In this document: piece after piece, positions 39,954-53,629 of the stretch
How the letters are laid out: each line of letters starts with the position of its first letter
Position numbering within the stretch: the stretch's first letter is position 1
NCBI GenBank assembly: GCA_003952965.2
Contig: CM025852.1
Location: forward strand, 6,274,263-6,338,262
Length of the DNA stretch: 64,000 nucleotides
Reading direction: 5' to 3'
DNA from: Morella rubra
Lineage: Eukaryota; Streptophyta; Magnoliopsida; Fagales; Myricaceae
The notes under the pieces: model-generated
Database searches by the model: none
Told to the model about the DNA's origin: nothing
What the model saw: only the letters and a program-made list of their open reading frames with translations
Translations under genes and position numbers: made by a program

Positions 39954-40305
39954 TGTTGGGGTCCACACCCATAAGATAGACTTGGAATAGAAGTAGACTT
40001 TGAGTAGAAGTCTACTTGGTCCCCACTTCAAGTTTATCTGGGTTTCTCTTAGGGTTTCTCTTTGTATCTTTTCCTATAAATAGTGGCTTATGTTATAGGA
40101 GAAGGTGTGCGTGAGAGTGCGTGAGCATTGGGCAGAGAGAGAGAAAGAGAAAGAGCATGGTGTGACTATTGTATTGGATGGGAAGAGTAATTTTCTTAAG
40201 CGTTCTTAATAAAATTGCTCTGCGGTGGACGTAGGCCGAATTGGGACCGAACCACGTAAATTCTTAGTGTCTCATTATTTAATTTTCGTGCTGCTTTTCC
40301 CAACA
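39954..40305 (+). repeat. 3' LTR of the short copia-type element
   Basis: 352 bp, matching the 5' LTR end to end with scattered substitutions and small indels. It is preceded directly by the purine tract and T-run that prime plus-strand synthesis. Confidence 0.9.
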
Positions 40306-43300
40306 CAGGCCACATCCTATAAAAGCAACTGGGTTGTGCAATCAGCCCAAAGAAGTATGCCCTCGAAGGATCAGAGCCTCGGTGGCGGGGGTGAAGTTGG
40401 CGCCTATCTCATGCTTAGTACTAACTTTTCGTACAGCTAGTTCCAAGCGGCGACAGAGGAAAAAAGATTTCTATAGGCAACTCTAGTTAAGATCGAGTCT
40501 TTGTTGACTAAGATGATTAGGAATCTCAATTGCATAAGTTTTTTACATTCTGAGCTGCATAAGACTAAGCACAGTGAAATAAAAGAAGCTTCTGTAAAGG
40601 ATGGTGGCGGAAAAGGTGTCTCCCTTCTTTAAAGAATTTACTTGAAGCTCTTCAGCTTCCATCCTCAGAGCATGACCTTGCCCCCCACACCCACCTCCTT
40701 TTCTTTTTTTTTTGGTAACCAATAACGAAGCCTGGCATCGTAGGTGCAAGCTTCAGAGTGGGGTTATTTTTGGGTAATCCTGATGCGTACTGCAGAGAAT
40801 ACAGATACAGGGTAGCATCTATTTGAAATGTTCAAAGGACTTGAGGGTGAACAAGATCTGGGGGAAAAATTTCCAATTAAGCTCAAATTCGGTTTTCTCT
40901 TGGTGCTTTGCATTCCATATTGTTCAGGCCGCTAATCAGCTTTTCAATAAAGACGATCCTATCAAAATGGTCCCCATTTTGTGTATAAAAGTTTTGCATC
41001 TCCGCATCTGCCAGTATGTTCCATTGCTAGAAATAAAAGAAGTATATTAGCTTAGATGCATGCAAACTTTCACCCACTTTGGGTACACTATATTGCCTTA
41101 GATTCAACTTAATTTGTGTCAGATCTAAATATATAACCGTTCTAGAATATGAGTATAATATGATGCAGTGCGCAGTGGAGTTTTCCTTTCGGCTAATTTG
41201 GAGGCCTTTCAGTGTTCTGCGGACTCACGTTGATGCCTCAAATATAAGCAAGGGTGTGGGAGCAGAGCAAATGGAAATAAGAAAAGGATATTAGCCCCCT
41301 ACCTAACTTCGTTAAACCAAGGAATAAGCTAGATGTGTGACGGACGGGAAAGCGATTCCTAACTCATAAAAATTGCAGAGCAGACAATAAATGAGTTGAG
41401 ACGTGAAAACAATTTTCCCCGAGTGGTCACAAGGTAGCTTATCTTTAATGAGAAGCTATAATAAAACTTTCAAACTACGAAAGAGCTTTTATATACTTTT
41501 TTAAGTTTCTCTGCCCTTTCACGTTTGATGTCATTATTGCTCCTAACCCAAATTGTCAACCTGCAAATCTGGTAGGGACTGCTTTTGCAGGGGACCCCCA
41601 AGACCTTATGTCCATGCAATCCTTCCCAAGTTAGAAATTGGTACACTGAACTAAATCATTACTAATTAGAAGCTATTTTGGAAAGCCTCGACTGAGTTTG
41701 TTAAGTTCTGACGTAAATTATTCTTCACATCTTTTGGAACAATCCGCAGAGTACGTTTGCTTAGCTAAGGAGTACCCTCTGTTTTTCTGTCGGTACAACT
41801 TGATTCTAGTATTCTTCCTCCTTAGCCCATGACGTTTTGACTGAGTTCCCAAGGTTCATAATGCTATGCAGGGCCCCAAACCATCGCTTTCGTGCTTGAA
41901 CCTCCCAATTATATTCATCACCGATAAGCAATCATCGTTCCAATTATTTTAAAAGTTCCATTACTCTTCAGAATTAGGTCCACATGGAGTTCAACTAAGG
42001 AGTATCAAAGGCTTTTTCGGTTCCTCTCCTCCTGATATTTTGCCAGGACAGAAGGGGTCTGGAACTTAATTTCTCATTGTTTAAACATAACTTTCATTAG
42101 AAGGGCAGGGGAGAGCAAGGATGAGCCGAAATAGCCACCCTGGGCTATGGAACAAAAGTGAATGTGCTGTGCTGTGCTAGAGTTTGGCCAAACTATAACT
42201 CATGACTATGCAATATTAGCTTTAACGGCAGGTTTCAACAAATAGAATTGCATGAGTTTGCACTCAAACTTTGTTGTATAAAGTTAGGCGTGTCTACTTC
42301 CATAACTTGACCCTTTGAATTAAGGCCTGTTTACCTCCTTAAGAGGGCCACTTTAAGGGACCTGAAGTGCTCATGAATGGCAGACACGTACCCTAATCAT
42401 CGCTGTTTTTTTGGCACCTTTATTTTTCCTTTCCTTCCTTTTGTTGGGGGGTGGTTTGATAATTGCATTTAAATAAGATTTACCGAACCTTGTTGTCTGT
42501 ATGGATGGAAGACGGTGCCATGTCGGCGAAGACTGTAGAAATCTCTCAGAGACCTTTCTTTAGGAAAAACCATGGCAAAAGCACCCAGTTGTCCGACACC
42601 CTTATTTGACCAAGAAGGCCGGGTCTGCTCTACCTAGTACTCGTTAAAGATCTTTTCTCCCTTTTATGTCTAACTTATTATTTGATTATACCACCTTTTT
42701 CTAGGTCCATGACTTCCAAGGGTGATACCGTTTGCTTTACGTGTAGCGCGTCGGCAGCATACCTCCAAGCTCTTTGTTTTGAATAGAATGACACTGACGA
42801 TCGAGGAGGACAAGTCAAGAACGGATTGGAATATGGCTTAGAAAGACCAACAAAAAAGGATTAACGCATTAGGCACTACCGACATTTTGGTATTTGAGAA
42901 CTCAAGAGAACCATCGGTCTTTCGCATTGGAAGATTAGCTCAAATCAATAGCAACGAACTGGGTCCAGTATTACTGCCAGTAACATTTCAGTTGGTTTTT
43001 GTTTCCCCTCCAAGTTTGTAAAGTTTGAGAGTTCATTATACTTTTTGGCTGCCAATAGGGTCCGAATGTGTAGCAGCTTTTTGTCATTGGCAGTGAGCCA
43101 GTGACTCAACAAGGTTAGCTGTATATTTTCCACATACCAGTTAACGTTGATGATGGGTGATATCAACGTCCAGTGGTTCCGAGGGATCTTTCTCTGGCTT
43201 CTTTCCGTTTAGATGTCTCTTGCACCCAAGAAAAGGAAAGGGAAAAAAGATTATACTTGTGGGGGATAAATACAAATTTTCCTCGTGTTTTGCCCAAAAA

Positions 43301-44280
43301 TCAAGTTAAAGTCCTTTAAAACCAATCAAATTAATCTCAAAGTTTTAAAATGTGAAGGATTGTGGAAGGGCTGAAGTCTTGATAGATTACTTTTTGATGC
43401 GTTTTCAAGTTTAGAACTTTATTTGACTTTCAGGCAAACCAGAATATCGGAAGCATTTTAACGGGGACATAGACTGCGAGAGGATGTCCCTGCTATCTCC
43501 TTTTCCGGATCTCTCGCCAATAATGCAGAGGACTGCCAATTTTAGCCTTTTGGAGCGACTCACAAATGCATGGAGGAGCCTGGAGCCCGCAGGTTGATAA
43601 TGTGCTTGGAAAGCAGCACCACCTATATGCTATAGGTCGCCCGGATAATCTTTTTATATTCAAGGATTTGCCAGAGATTCAAAAAATATATATGTATATC
43701 AAGATCCGAAGCTACCCCACCTATCTTATATATGGACAGTCGACACATTATACTAATTGGTATAAAATAATATCGATCAACTTCAGAGGGGTTTGAGGTT
43801 AATTAATACAACTAGGAGAAAATTAAGAAAAAGGCAAAAATCAAGTGGAACACTTGGTCTTCTTTGTGTGGAGATATACAGATAATATCTGTCGGCTCTA
43901 TAGAAGTGGTTAAGGTTATGAGGAAAAAAGAAAAGCGTGAAGAAAGCACAACTGCATGTAATAATGATAATTAGGTAGACAGGTTGGAAAGATTAGGATC
44001 CCACAAATTAAATTTCAATCATATACATTATTTCAACTTTCTGTAGACATAAGAAAAAGAGGAATACAAATCAAATCCCAAACAAAGATTAGCTAAATTG
44101 TTATTGCCTGCTAGCTTGAAGTAATTAACTAGAAAAATTTATAATAAAAAAAAAGAACTATATTAAAAAAGACTCCATCTCAGCAAAATTTCAGTCGAAA
44201 TTCCCTGTACTTATCCATAATATCTCTGTGTATTCATTCGCTTATGTAGAGAGCAAGTAAATAAAACAAGAATTTACAGT
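40306..44280. other. Non-coding stretch between LTR element and MYB gene
   Basis: No gene or complete transposon was recognised. Just right of the LTR element (40312-40380) lies a phrase, TGCAATCAGCCCAAAGAAGT, also present twice just left of it at about 38459 and 38498. Near 43255-43440 there is a stretch with TTAAAGTCCTTTAAAACC-type wording reminiscent of degenerate MITEs. The 44200s hold the MYB 3' untranslated region. Confidence 0.35.
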
Positions 44281-45597
44281 TTATATCTGCTGGAAGACAT
44301 CAAAATTTGCTTCTGTTAGATCTTCTGACAGCGACGTTATTGGATAGCTACCGAAATCTACTGAACTGTGAGCATGAAGCTGACCTTCTTGCCAAGAACT
44401 TGGTTTCAGTTCCTCCGATTTTATTGCGTTGACCTGAAACTGAAACAAAGAATCCAACTTGTTTTCGGTGTCGACCCATGAAAAGGCTGCATTTTCTGAT
44501 CCCATATTGTTGTTCATCTGGAACCTGGGGTAACTGCTCATGTTTGAGCTGTTGCTAGAACTTTCCTTCACATCATTCAAGAAAAAGGAGCTCATTCTAG
44601 AAGCCGAATTATCGGAAATCTCTGTCCCTGACAAGTTTCCGTGATCGGAATTGGTGAGACTTGGCATTGAAGCGAATCCATAGCTGGAATTCGTCTCAAA
44701 ATGGCTTTGGTGATCATTAGGGGATTTGATAGTTGTCTGTTGCTGAAGTAGGAAATTTGAGTTATACCCATTTGAATCGACACCTGCTTGGAACTCAAAG
44801 TAGGCCATCGGATCAAAAGTGGGCTTGTCCATGAAATGCTCTCTTGAAGCTTCTGGAAGTCCACCTACATAGTAACTCGAGTCGTCATCTAGAAATGCTG
44901 GACCCAAGGTTGATACAGTTGGAAGCCCTTGAGTTTGGGTTGCGTGCATAGATGCAGTTTCTGTACATTTTTTCTCCTCTTGCGGTTCAACTTCGCTTAG
45001 TGGCTTGTGGGTGGTGGGGTCAATCCCTTGCTTCATTAGCTTTTTCTTCAAACATGAATTCCAGAAGTTCTTGATCTCATTGTCAGTTCTCCCCGGTAAC
45101 TGTGCAGCAATTTGAGCCCACCTGAAATCCATCCCCTCAAAGAAATCAGAACAAAAACACAGAGAGTACCCATATCCATGTTTCTTCCAAAGACTAAATT
45201 CCGATTGCCTTTGTGACTTATATATCGTTACCTGTTGCCAAGAACTTCATGTAGACTGATAATGAGATCCTCCTCTTGTTGTGAGAACATTCCTCTCTTC
45301 AAATCGGGTCTCAAGTAGTTTATCCATCTCAATCTGCAACTCTTTCCACACCTCTGCAGTCCTGTGAGAATCAAAATATTTAGATTCGCTGAATACCAAG
45401 AAGTCAGCTGATACATAAAGAGCACCATTGCGAAATAACTGAAAGGAGTTGGGGAAATGCATACCAGCTAGTTTTGGAACAGAACTCCAGCAACCAACAC
45501 CAAACCTTGTTATGTAATTGAACAGTTTCTCGTCTTCTTCAGGAGACCATAGACCTTTCCTTAATTTCTGTTTCAAACAGCACGAATGACGTCCCAT
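44281..45597 (-). CDS. R2R3-MYB transcription factor, MYB61/MYB86 type
   Basis: Nuclear DNA-binding regulator; relatives control secondary wall, stomata and seed-coat traits. Exons on the minus strand: 45597-45465, 45361-45232 and 45121-44281, with intron positions standard for R2R3-MYBs (after KLAG and GNR) and consistent phases, giving 367 residues. R2 spans about residues 14-61 ([16 protein letters not shown] and [15 protein letters not shown]) and R3 about 67-112 ([20 protein letters not shown], then [11 protein letters not shown]). The regularly spaced tryptophans are present, with the usual hydrophobic replacement (Phe/Met) at the R3 start. The tail begins [13 protein letters not shown], typical of this clade, and is acidic, Ser/Asn-rich and otherwise variable. 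R2 shows FGVGCW where relatives usually have HGHGCW. The exact subgroup member cannot be fixed from memory. Confidence 0.93.
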
Positions 45598-45782
45598 TCT
45601 GCAAAGGCTGTTGCGAAGACAACGTCAAATTAGGGCGCAGCTGCTAGAGTGATCTCTCGGGCATGGAAATGTTTGGAAGGTCGGAATATATGTCTGTGGT
45701 AGTGGAGGACCGGAAAAATCAAGACTAATTTCGGATGATTTAAAGGGAACAGGGATAAATCATACTTAGAGTTCAAGTTATG

Positions 45783-45786
<4 letters not shown>

Positions 45787-45815
<29 letters not shown>
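45787..45815. repeat. GA microsatellite in MYB leader region
   Basis: About 14 GA units; on the MYB coding strand this is a CT tract about 190 bp upstream of the start codon, a common leader feature. Confidence 0.85.
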
Positions 45816-45817
<2 letters not shown>

Positions 45818-48800
45818 GAGGAAGGTGAAGCAATCAAGTGGGTTTTACGCAAATCTGGTGCTGCTTTTGCATTCGACTGGATTGGGTTTTAAGATATCCA
45901 TATCTGTGGAAAATTATAAAGGTGATATAAAACGAGAACAAGCCCATAAGCGTGTACTTACGAGTAGCAAGGAATACACTTAAGTGTTTTATGTTTACCT
46001 TAGTAACTGCAACAAAATTTATACAGCACAGGTACCTTGTATTTGAAACTAATCAAGAAAAAGCTTGGTGAATGGGGGTAATGTGATACCCAGTTCTATA
46101 AGAATAAGTCCCACATTAGAATCTTACAAGGTTGAATGGAACTTTACAAGGACCCAAAAAACTGTAAAAACAACTTTGACTACTTTTTTTTTAAAAGTAA
46201 AAACACCAAATGTGACTAATTAAGACTTGTCCTTGAGTCGTTAACTTAATCATAGATAATAAAAAAATGGCTATAAAAGCATTAACTTAATCATGCGGTA
46301 CATGCCACCAATTGTTTAGCTTATATAATTAGTCCTAACCACCATGAATCTTCCTTGATTTTTGAGCTATTTAATAAGAGGAGCTCGATATGGGGTGCAT
46401 TTATGCAGAAGTAGTCCCATGTCAGATTTACAAGCAGATAGATTACCATATATATATATACACAAAAAAGCAGAAGTACTTGGACGAACATTTTTATTTG
46501 CCCACATATAAGCAGGCTTGCAACCCCAGTACCATTGCAATGCCTACTGCACTTGTAAGTTTGCGTCAATGAATAAAGACCTCGCCTAGAACTCGGTAAT
46601 GGGGCAGGTTACCAGTCGGTTACCATACTAATAGCATGGTGCACTACTAGGAATAACAGGAACCAGGGGTCTGGCTGGAGGTTTTGAGGACCTAATCGCT
46701 GATATTTCGGGTTCACTCATGAAGTTCAACATTGGTTTAGTAAGGAGGAGATTCCGAAAGAATCAGCGTAGTTTTTTTAAATCTTGCCATATTCTATACA
46801 CATCTTTGATTAATTAATTACTTATTATTAAATCTAATTTTTTTCTGAGCATCTAAAAAGCTTGAGAGTTATACATATAAACATAACAATGATTAACAAT
46901 AATCATCAGAACCACATATTATAAAATGTACTAAATAATAAATGTTATCGTGGATTAATATATAGATAGATAAAACAAACTAATATTATGCGTATTTTGT
47001 TTTCTTCTTCTTTTTATTTCTTTTAGATAAAGCTGTATGTTCACTAGTTTTTAACAATAGAATTAAAGTGACGGTTATAAATCAAAATTTTGGCTTATAA
47101 AGGTTAATGAAAAGAGAAAATAGATAATTTGAATTAATTTTTTATATTTATTATAATAAAAAGAGATAGTCATGCAAACTACGAACAACCTATTACTACC
47201 CTCATCACAGGCTCTTGAAGCAGCTATTTCAAAGAGAGTGAATGGTACTGATCCTCCATCAAGCTACATACCTCTCGCTCTATTTTCATGGTTCATGAAG
47301 TTCTTCTTTGCATGCAAAATCCAAATTACATTAATGATCGATCATTCCAATGCTTATGTCAGCATAAAGAATCGAAATATTAGCCCATTTTTTAAATCTT
47401 GCCATATTCTAAATTCACATGCTTTGATTAATTAATTACTTCGATTATTAAATCTAATAAAAAAAATTAATCTGAGCATCGAAAAAGCTTGAGAGTTATA
47501 CAATAATAAAAATATAACATCTCCGACTTATTCTTTTTCAACGACTATTGTGCATTACAGACTAGCAAGCACCTAGCTAGCTAGCTAGCTAGCTATTTTG
47601 TTTTTTAGTCATCTTAGTATAATATTACACAGCAAGCTAACGCCCCAACAATCATAATTGAGCTATTAATTACTTAATTACCATTAACATTAATGTAATC
47701 AAAACACTCAAGACTTATCTATTTTTTATATATATGTATCCTATACATTTAAAGTACATAATAAAATTCAAAGTCTTTCATCGAGCATACGTTACTCAAT
47801 TATATATATAATTCTACTTTAATTTTTTTTCCTAAAATTAGTGATGCAATTGTCAAACTAGAAATTAATGAGCAACATGTAATTAAAAACTTATATATAA
47901 TTTCTTATTTACCTGATCTGTTCCTGTCAATAGTAAGGTGGCTTCCCAATTTGCCTTTGACCCTAGCTACTTTCGTGATGTTAGCTCCTCCTTCCTCGGT
48001 CTTTCCTGTGTATTTATTTAGAAAAAAAAATTATTTCTTACATAAATTGACAAGCAATTAAGATTATTTTAATTTTTTAATTTTTTAATCATTCTAGAAA
48101 ATTAATTATCTATCTCATGTATGACATAAAAAATAAATCTATATTTCAAGAAAGAAAGACAAAATAGTACTAAAAGCTATTATACACCCTATTATTTGAA
48201 TGGAAATAGAATATTTTTCAATATTTTTATAATTACTTATTTACAAACTCTTAACACTTCCACACAATCCCCCAATTTTGGTACGAGTATAAAATTCCAG
48301 TTGAGCCCAAGAACGGATGAGGACCGTCCTCAATGATTGGAGGCTTTGATAGACGTAACCACGACCGACAATTACACGTAGGCTGTTATACATAAATGCA
48401 AGTAGTCTTGGAAAATACGCAGCCAGCGCGTAACACCCAATCCCACCGCACCCCACATTCGACCAATCAATCGGTTCAGTTCTTGGCCTACCATTTTTTT
48501 GTCTGTCTTTCTATATTTTCTAATCACAAAAAAAATAAAAAAAAATAATTGATAACATGGTCCGCTCCACTACCAACCTATATGGATTAATTTATACAAT
48601 TTTTTTTCCCCTTCCAAGGGCAAGTTGGATAGAAATAACCCCATTAATAGTTGTACAAATAAATTTTTTATAAATAATAAATAAAAAATATTCTTGATGG
48701 CGATGTCCTTCTTTGATATTCGAATCTTCTAACTATCTAGTACTCAAGTGTAAGACAAATTGAAAAGTCTATAAAATTATTGTACATAGAGTTCTTCGTT

Positions 48801-51800
48801 GTCAAAAAATAATTAACTCTTTTTCCAATTTGTCACGTTGGATAGACAGATTAATTAATAATTAAATATCTAATTAGGTAAATGATTTCAAATAATTTAT
48901 AATCATCAACCATGGTCTTCTCCTCCCAAGAGATGCTTGGAATCCATACAGAGATGCAGAAAATTAATTTTGTACCTTATATTAATCTTAATTACTATAC
49001 AAATGTCGACAATTCTTTCCCGTGTTTGGCTTTGATTTCACTCAATTGGATTGGCTTAGTACCAAACAAAGATTAGGGGAATAATTGATATTTTTTTTCT
49101 TCCTCAGCTTATAGCTAGAGGAATAATTCAGTTGCACGGCTCGAATTGTTTATTCCAAAATATTTGAAAAGCATGACGCTTAAGAAGGTTTTTTCAAATA
49201 AAAAAATAATACCAAATGAAATGTTCTAGATGGGGGCCATTAAGATCTTGTATCACACGTGAAAATTAACTTGTCGGGTATGTGAAAGCAAACATCATAT
49301 GCGTAGTACGTCGGCGTTGGCTTTAGAATAAAAAAAATAGTCGTCATTTAATTTCTAGAATATACTCCTGCTCAATTATTTATTAGACCTAAATCATAAT
49401 CTTACTTACTTTTAATCTCTTAATTAAAGTATATATGTATAAGTCTAATCAAAACCCCTTATTAATTTAAAAAGTTAGCCAATGAGACTTTTCTCTGGTA
49501 GCCTTTCTGGGTAACAAATCTTATATTCTAGTATAGCAAGATGTGTAGTCCTTTTGGCCTTTTTTTTAAAAAATAAATAAATATCGGTCGTTTAATTCTT
49601 TGGGATTAACCACTTTCTAATGTCGGAGTTTACCTTCAATTAAAACTTTATCCTATATATAAATTTTCTCTCCCAAGCATTCGTTTCCAGAAGATCGATC
49701 CGTACGTACGTATATATATTATATTGGTAACCGGCACGGCCTCCATCATATCTCATAGTTTCTTTTGTACTTCTGGGCAAAAGATTTTTGGGCCATTGTC
49801 TTGGGATACATATGAACGTCATATATATTAATATCCTACATTTTTTAAAAAAAAATTTATATGTGTCTTGTATCAAATATCGTGTCAAAATTGTGTGCGG
49901 GTAGCTATAAATTGCGTTTAATCTTTCCTGCTAATGGTCTTTTGCGTCTTCTAGTTGTATATGTTACATCACTTTCTAGCCAGTTGCGTTTGGACGTACT
50001 TGTAGTGAGATTTATAGGATGATGATTTCATTGATTTGGGTTTTTGTCTAATTAAGTGTTGAATTAAAGAAGTAGAGTAAGATTTTGGTGATCGCAAAAG
50101 AGTCAAAAAGGGAGAAAATGACCAACCATTCAGTACCATTCAATTTCATATATAGTAATTAATCTAAACCAAATTGCTTATACAATTGGCCGCTTGGAAA
50201 GTGGGAAATGATAGCTTTAACTTCACGCTTAATGCCCAGCCTGAACATGAATGATTGACAATATGCAGGGGGCCAGAATATTTGCTGGTCTAGAAATTTG
50301 CAATGTAAGCTAGTTTTTGTCTAGAAGTATCCTTTTGTGTTCTTGCTTTCACTTCACTAAAAATAGGAAAAAAATCCAAAAGCCTTAGCCAAAGTCGTTT
50401 CTATCACCAATTAAACTAGGCATCGTGGAGCTACTTTCCTCACCCGTTAATACTCTGTTTAACGACTTATCAATTGTTGTTAGGTACCCAAAAACCATTT
50501 TTCTTCGTGATGTTGCCGTGTCAATTTCTCTTGGCCAAACAGACTCTGACACGAGCTTTCTTTGTTATTTAATTTAATTTTTTTAAATATATATTTATTG
50601 TGCAGAGAATTAATGGACGTTCGTTTTAGTCAATCGTATTCATCAGTACGCAAGCGTGTAAATGGTCACGACCAAAGCGATGATCGATATTCAGACTGCA
50701 CAAGTCCTGGATACTTTAGTAATGTCATGTTGTTATACGTGTCCGACATGGTGATCTATCTCTCCGGCCCTCTCTAATTAGCCGCCCATGCTGCTACTCA
50801 AGTCCTCGTGTGGCTACGTCACCTTGGCGTACGTCCCCCGACATCCTCCATCAGTTCCCTCGTGGTCCAGTATTTTACTTTATCTCTTTCTCTCTGACGA
50901 TCTCTGTCTCTGTGTCTCACGCGCACATGTACATATCAGGTCTTCCAAAAGTTTCATCGACGGCCACGGCAATATTAAGCGCTCCATCGAACACCAATGG
51001 GGGGTTTAGATGTAGCACATGCATGTCCCTGTTCTTTTTATTTGTCTTTTTCTTCATATTTGTGCCAAGAAAGACATATTCAAAGCTGATGATCTATTGT
51101 TGTCCTGTGGCACTGATGTGTAATCTACGTCTTCTTTATTTATTGTCTCCGGCGACTGCATATATACATGAGAAACGAGGCAACAGATATTTTGTGCAGC
51201 TTAACCAACTCCGGAAACTGTGTACGTAACACAGCATCAGAGATTTGGATGAATTAAATCGAGGAAAAGCTAGCTTTCTATAAAAACATGTATTACTCCA
51301 TTTATGGGTACGTGAATCACAGGTCAAGTCATGAGATTATTCCTTAATAGACAATCATTATTCGAACAAATAAATACCATTCACTTTTCTCATCTTTGTA
51401 CTAATTACTTCGTAGCCAGCATTATGGGAACTCCTGTTGGATGCTTTACAAAATGGATATATATATATTAGTAACGGGAAGAAACGTCTTTGTGCACATA
51501 TAAACTCTAAGAGCTAGCTTAGATCTATCTACACCATTGCGGCTTTCATATAAGTTGTTTATTACGATATTAATCCAACAGAGAATCAAACATGTGACTT
51601 GTGCATGTACCCATACATATACAAGTTTATCCTTACTACCGGGCAGGCCGATAATGAAAAAAAATGAAAAATGAGATATTAGCTCCCAAATGATTCATTG
51701 AATTATTAACTGTATAGTATCAGATCCGTACGTACCCAATTTACTGATCAACCTGATGCATGTGAAATAATAAATATCTCACTTGTTTTTATGATGTGGA

Positions 51801-53629
51801 CTCTATGCAGGTCAGTTTGAATGGACCACGCATGATGATGGTTACATTTGCAGCCTAAAAGCACCCAGTATGCAACTCATTTCTGCTGTGCTGCACATAT
51901 AGAAAGGAAAGTAAGTATAGTGCACTTAAAGGAGAATACTGTAAGGTAGGGAAGCTACTGGTATTTTCCTATAAAGGGATTGTCATTTTCAAGCCATCCC
52001 AATCAACCAACAATAAAGCTTCCTTTTCAAGAGATGATGATCACAAAATGATAGTGAAAGTAAAGCTTTGGAAACCCATTTCTTTCCCTTCATCCTTCCC
52101 CCAAATGATTAGGTCCTTTGCCTGGGTCTCAACTTTTCCTTGTCTCCATAGAAGACAGAAAAAAGAACATTTCTTGTCGCCAATACAACTACTTACTTCA
52201 CCGTCTAGGGCATGGGGCTTCCACTCTATCTGTGTGATACAATTACACATGGAGCCGATTAGAAATTTGGTGCATATTGTCGTGGCGATTTATTCACATT
52301 TCTTTGGAGATGCATGGCTCATAACAATTAACATGCCTCGATCAATTTGGTTAGGATATGAAGGAGCATTTAGAGGTAAATCTAAGACACGCACAAGTTC
52401 AAGGGTACGTATTGTGTGTAGTGTTCGCATTGGTAAGAGATTATTTTCCCTGACATGCCTCGATCAATTCAATCAGACACAGCTTCTAATCCATCGTCGA
52501 CGTTGTTTAATTAACTGATGATCTTTAACAACACAAAAAATCATCAATATTTAATCTTATAATTTGACAACACAAATAAAATCATCACCTTGTGCATCGT
52601 TTGAAAGTCGACAGACCCAGAACAATATGAATGACAAGAAAAATGGATGCATCGAGATGGTCATGCATGCTACTTTGGTCCTTTCCTCTTTCAGGCCGTG
52701 TTAGCTAGTGGAATATGGATCTGTCACATATATAATTGCCAAAGCTAACTTTAAACTGGGGCCATTAACTTGTTTCAACCCTTCTGGCTACTAGGTTGTA
52801 TAGTGTCCGATCAGGATTCCTTGGTCCCTCCTGATCCCCCAATCCACTAGTAATCAAGTCAAAAGTTGCAATTAGTGCCTTGAGAACAAAACACCTTCCA
52901 TGTCTAATCATAAAGCTAAAGGATAACCCTGCTGATTAAAGTTTCATGTCTGCAATTGATTCCAAAGTTTGATTTGACACCAATGACAACTCCATTTGAT
53001 TCCATGAGTACTGTATCTACAGTTCCGTCCGCATGCTCTCCTAGCCACTCCCTAGCAATTCCATTTTAATTGACCTTTAGTTACCGCAAAAAGGAGCTAT
53101 ATACATGGGGCCGGCATCAAAAGTTGCAGTCGGCGAAAGCTTGAAATTAAGTTCATGGTTTGAACGCAGGACTCGACGCTTGAAAAACTGAAAATGGCTG
53201 AGCGAGATGATTCATTCTACACACGCAGTTGCTTTTGTAATCTTAGGAGATCACAGACAAAATTGAATTTGAAGTTAATTATACACACACCGACGTTGCT
53301 TTCCTTTGGTGGTGATCATTTCGTTCTCCGATCGATAATGATATCCGAATATTTTCTTGTCTGGAAAAAGGTTCATATCTGCATGCCCGTCCCTGTCTTT
53401 CTCAGAATGTATTTGTACCCTTGTAGGTCAGCTAACAGCAAAATTTTTTGTCGAATTTCAATTAGTTTTGTGGCGTTCTTTGCGTACAAATACAGAGTGT
53501 TTTACTTTTCGACAAAACAAAGTTTCAAACTAGCTAGCTTCGACATCAGTGCATGCATGGCTCAATACTTAAGTATCTTGATCAGTTTGAAATTGGAAGT
53601 CAAACTATGATTTTGGTTTTTCTTCTAGG
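45816..53629. other. Gene-free upstream region of the MYB gene
   Basis: Nearly 8 kb, AT-rich, with no convincing gene. Open frames at 50810-51229 and 52048-52518 have no family resemblance. It contains a CTAG microsatellite at about 47573-47595, a ~115-bp direct repeat (46777/47389, listed separately) and a 17-bp repeat ACATGCCTCGATCAATT near 52331 and 52455. It may carry distal control elements of the MYB gene, but nothing in the sequence proves that. Confidence 0.35.
46777..47519. repeat. Pair of ~115-bp direct repeats
   Basis: 46777-46890 and 47389-47519 share TTTTTTAAATCTTGCCATAT, TTTGATTAATTAATTACTT, ATTATTAAATCTAAT, CTGAGCATC and AAAAGCTTGAGAGTTATAC in the same order, with small indels. 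The spacing of about 610 bp and direct orientation could mean a duplication or the ends of a small unknown element. No coding potential lies between them. Confidence 0.7.

Larger units (their letters stand above)
38532..40305 (+). mobile_element. Short non-autonomous copia-type LTR retrotransposon
   Basis: The 1774-bp element has two LTRs of about 350 bp (38532-38881 and 39954-40305), each TGTTGGGG...CCCAACA, with about 20 differences between them by eye, so the insertion is not recent. The primer-binding site TGGTATCGGAGCC follows the 5' LTR (38884), matching initiator tRNA-Met as in copia elements. A purine-rich tract GGAGGGGGAGAT precedes the 3' LTR. The interior of about 1.07 kb holds only a start of gag and no pol. 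Flanks are CAGCC and CAGGC, an imperfect 5-bp target duplication. Each LTR carries a TATA-like (C)TATAAATAG. It must have relied on enzymes from a full copia element. Confidence 0.9.

Noticed and set aside
50810..51229. 139-codon open frame
   Set aside because: No family resemblance or codon bias; composition like surrounding non-coding DNA.
52048..52518. 156-codon open frame
   Set aside because: Long for chance, but no domain, no leader signal and no recognisable homologue; contains a short direct repeat typical of non-coding DNA.
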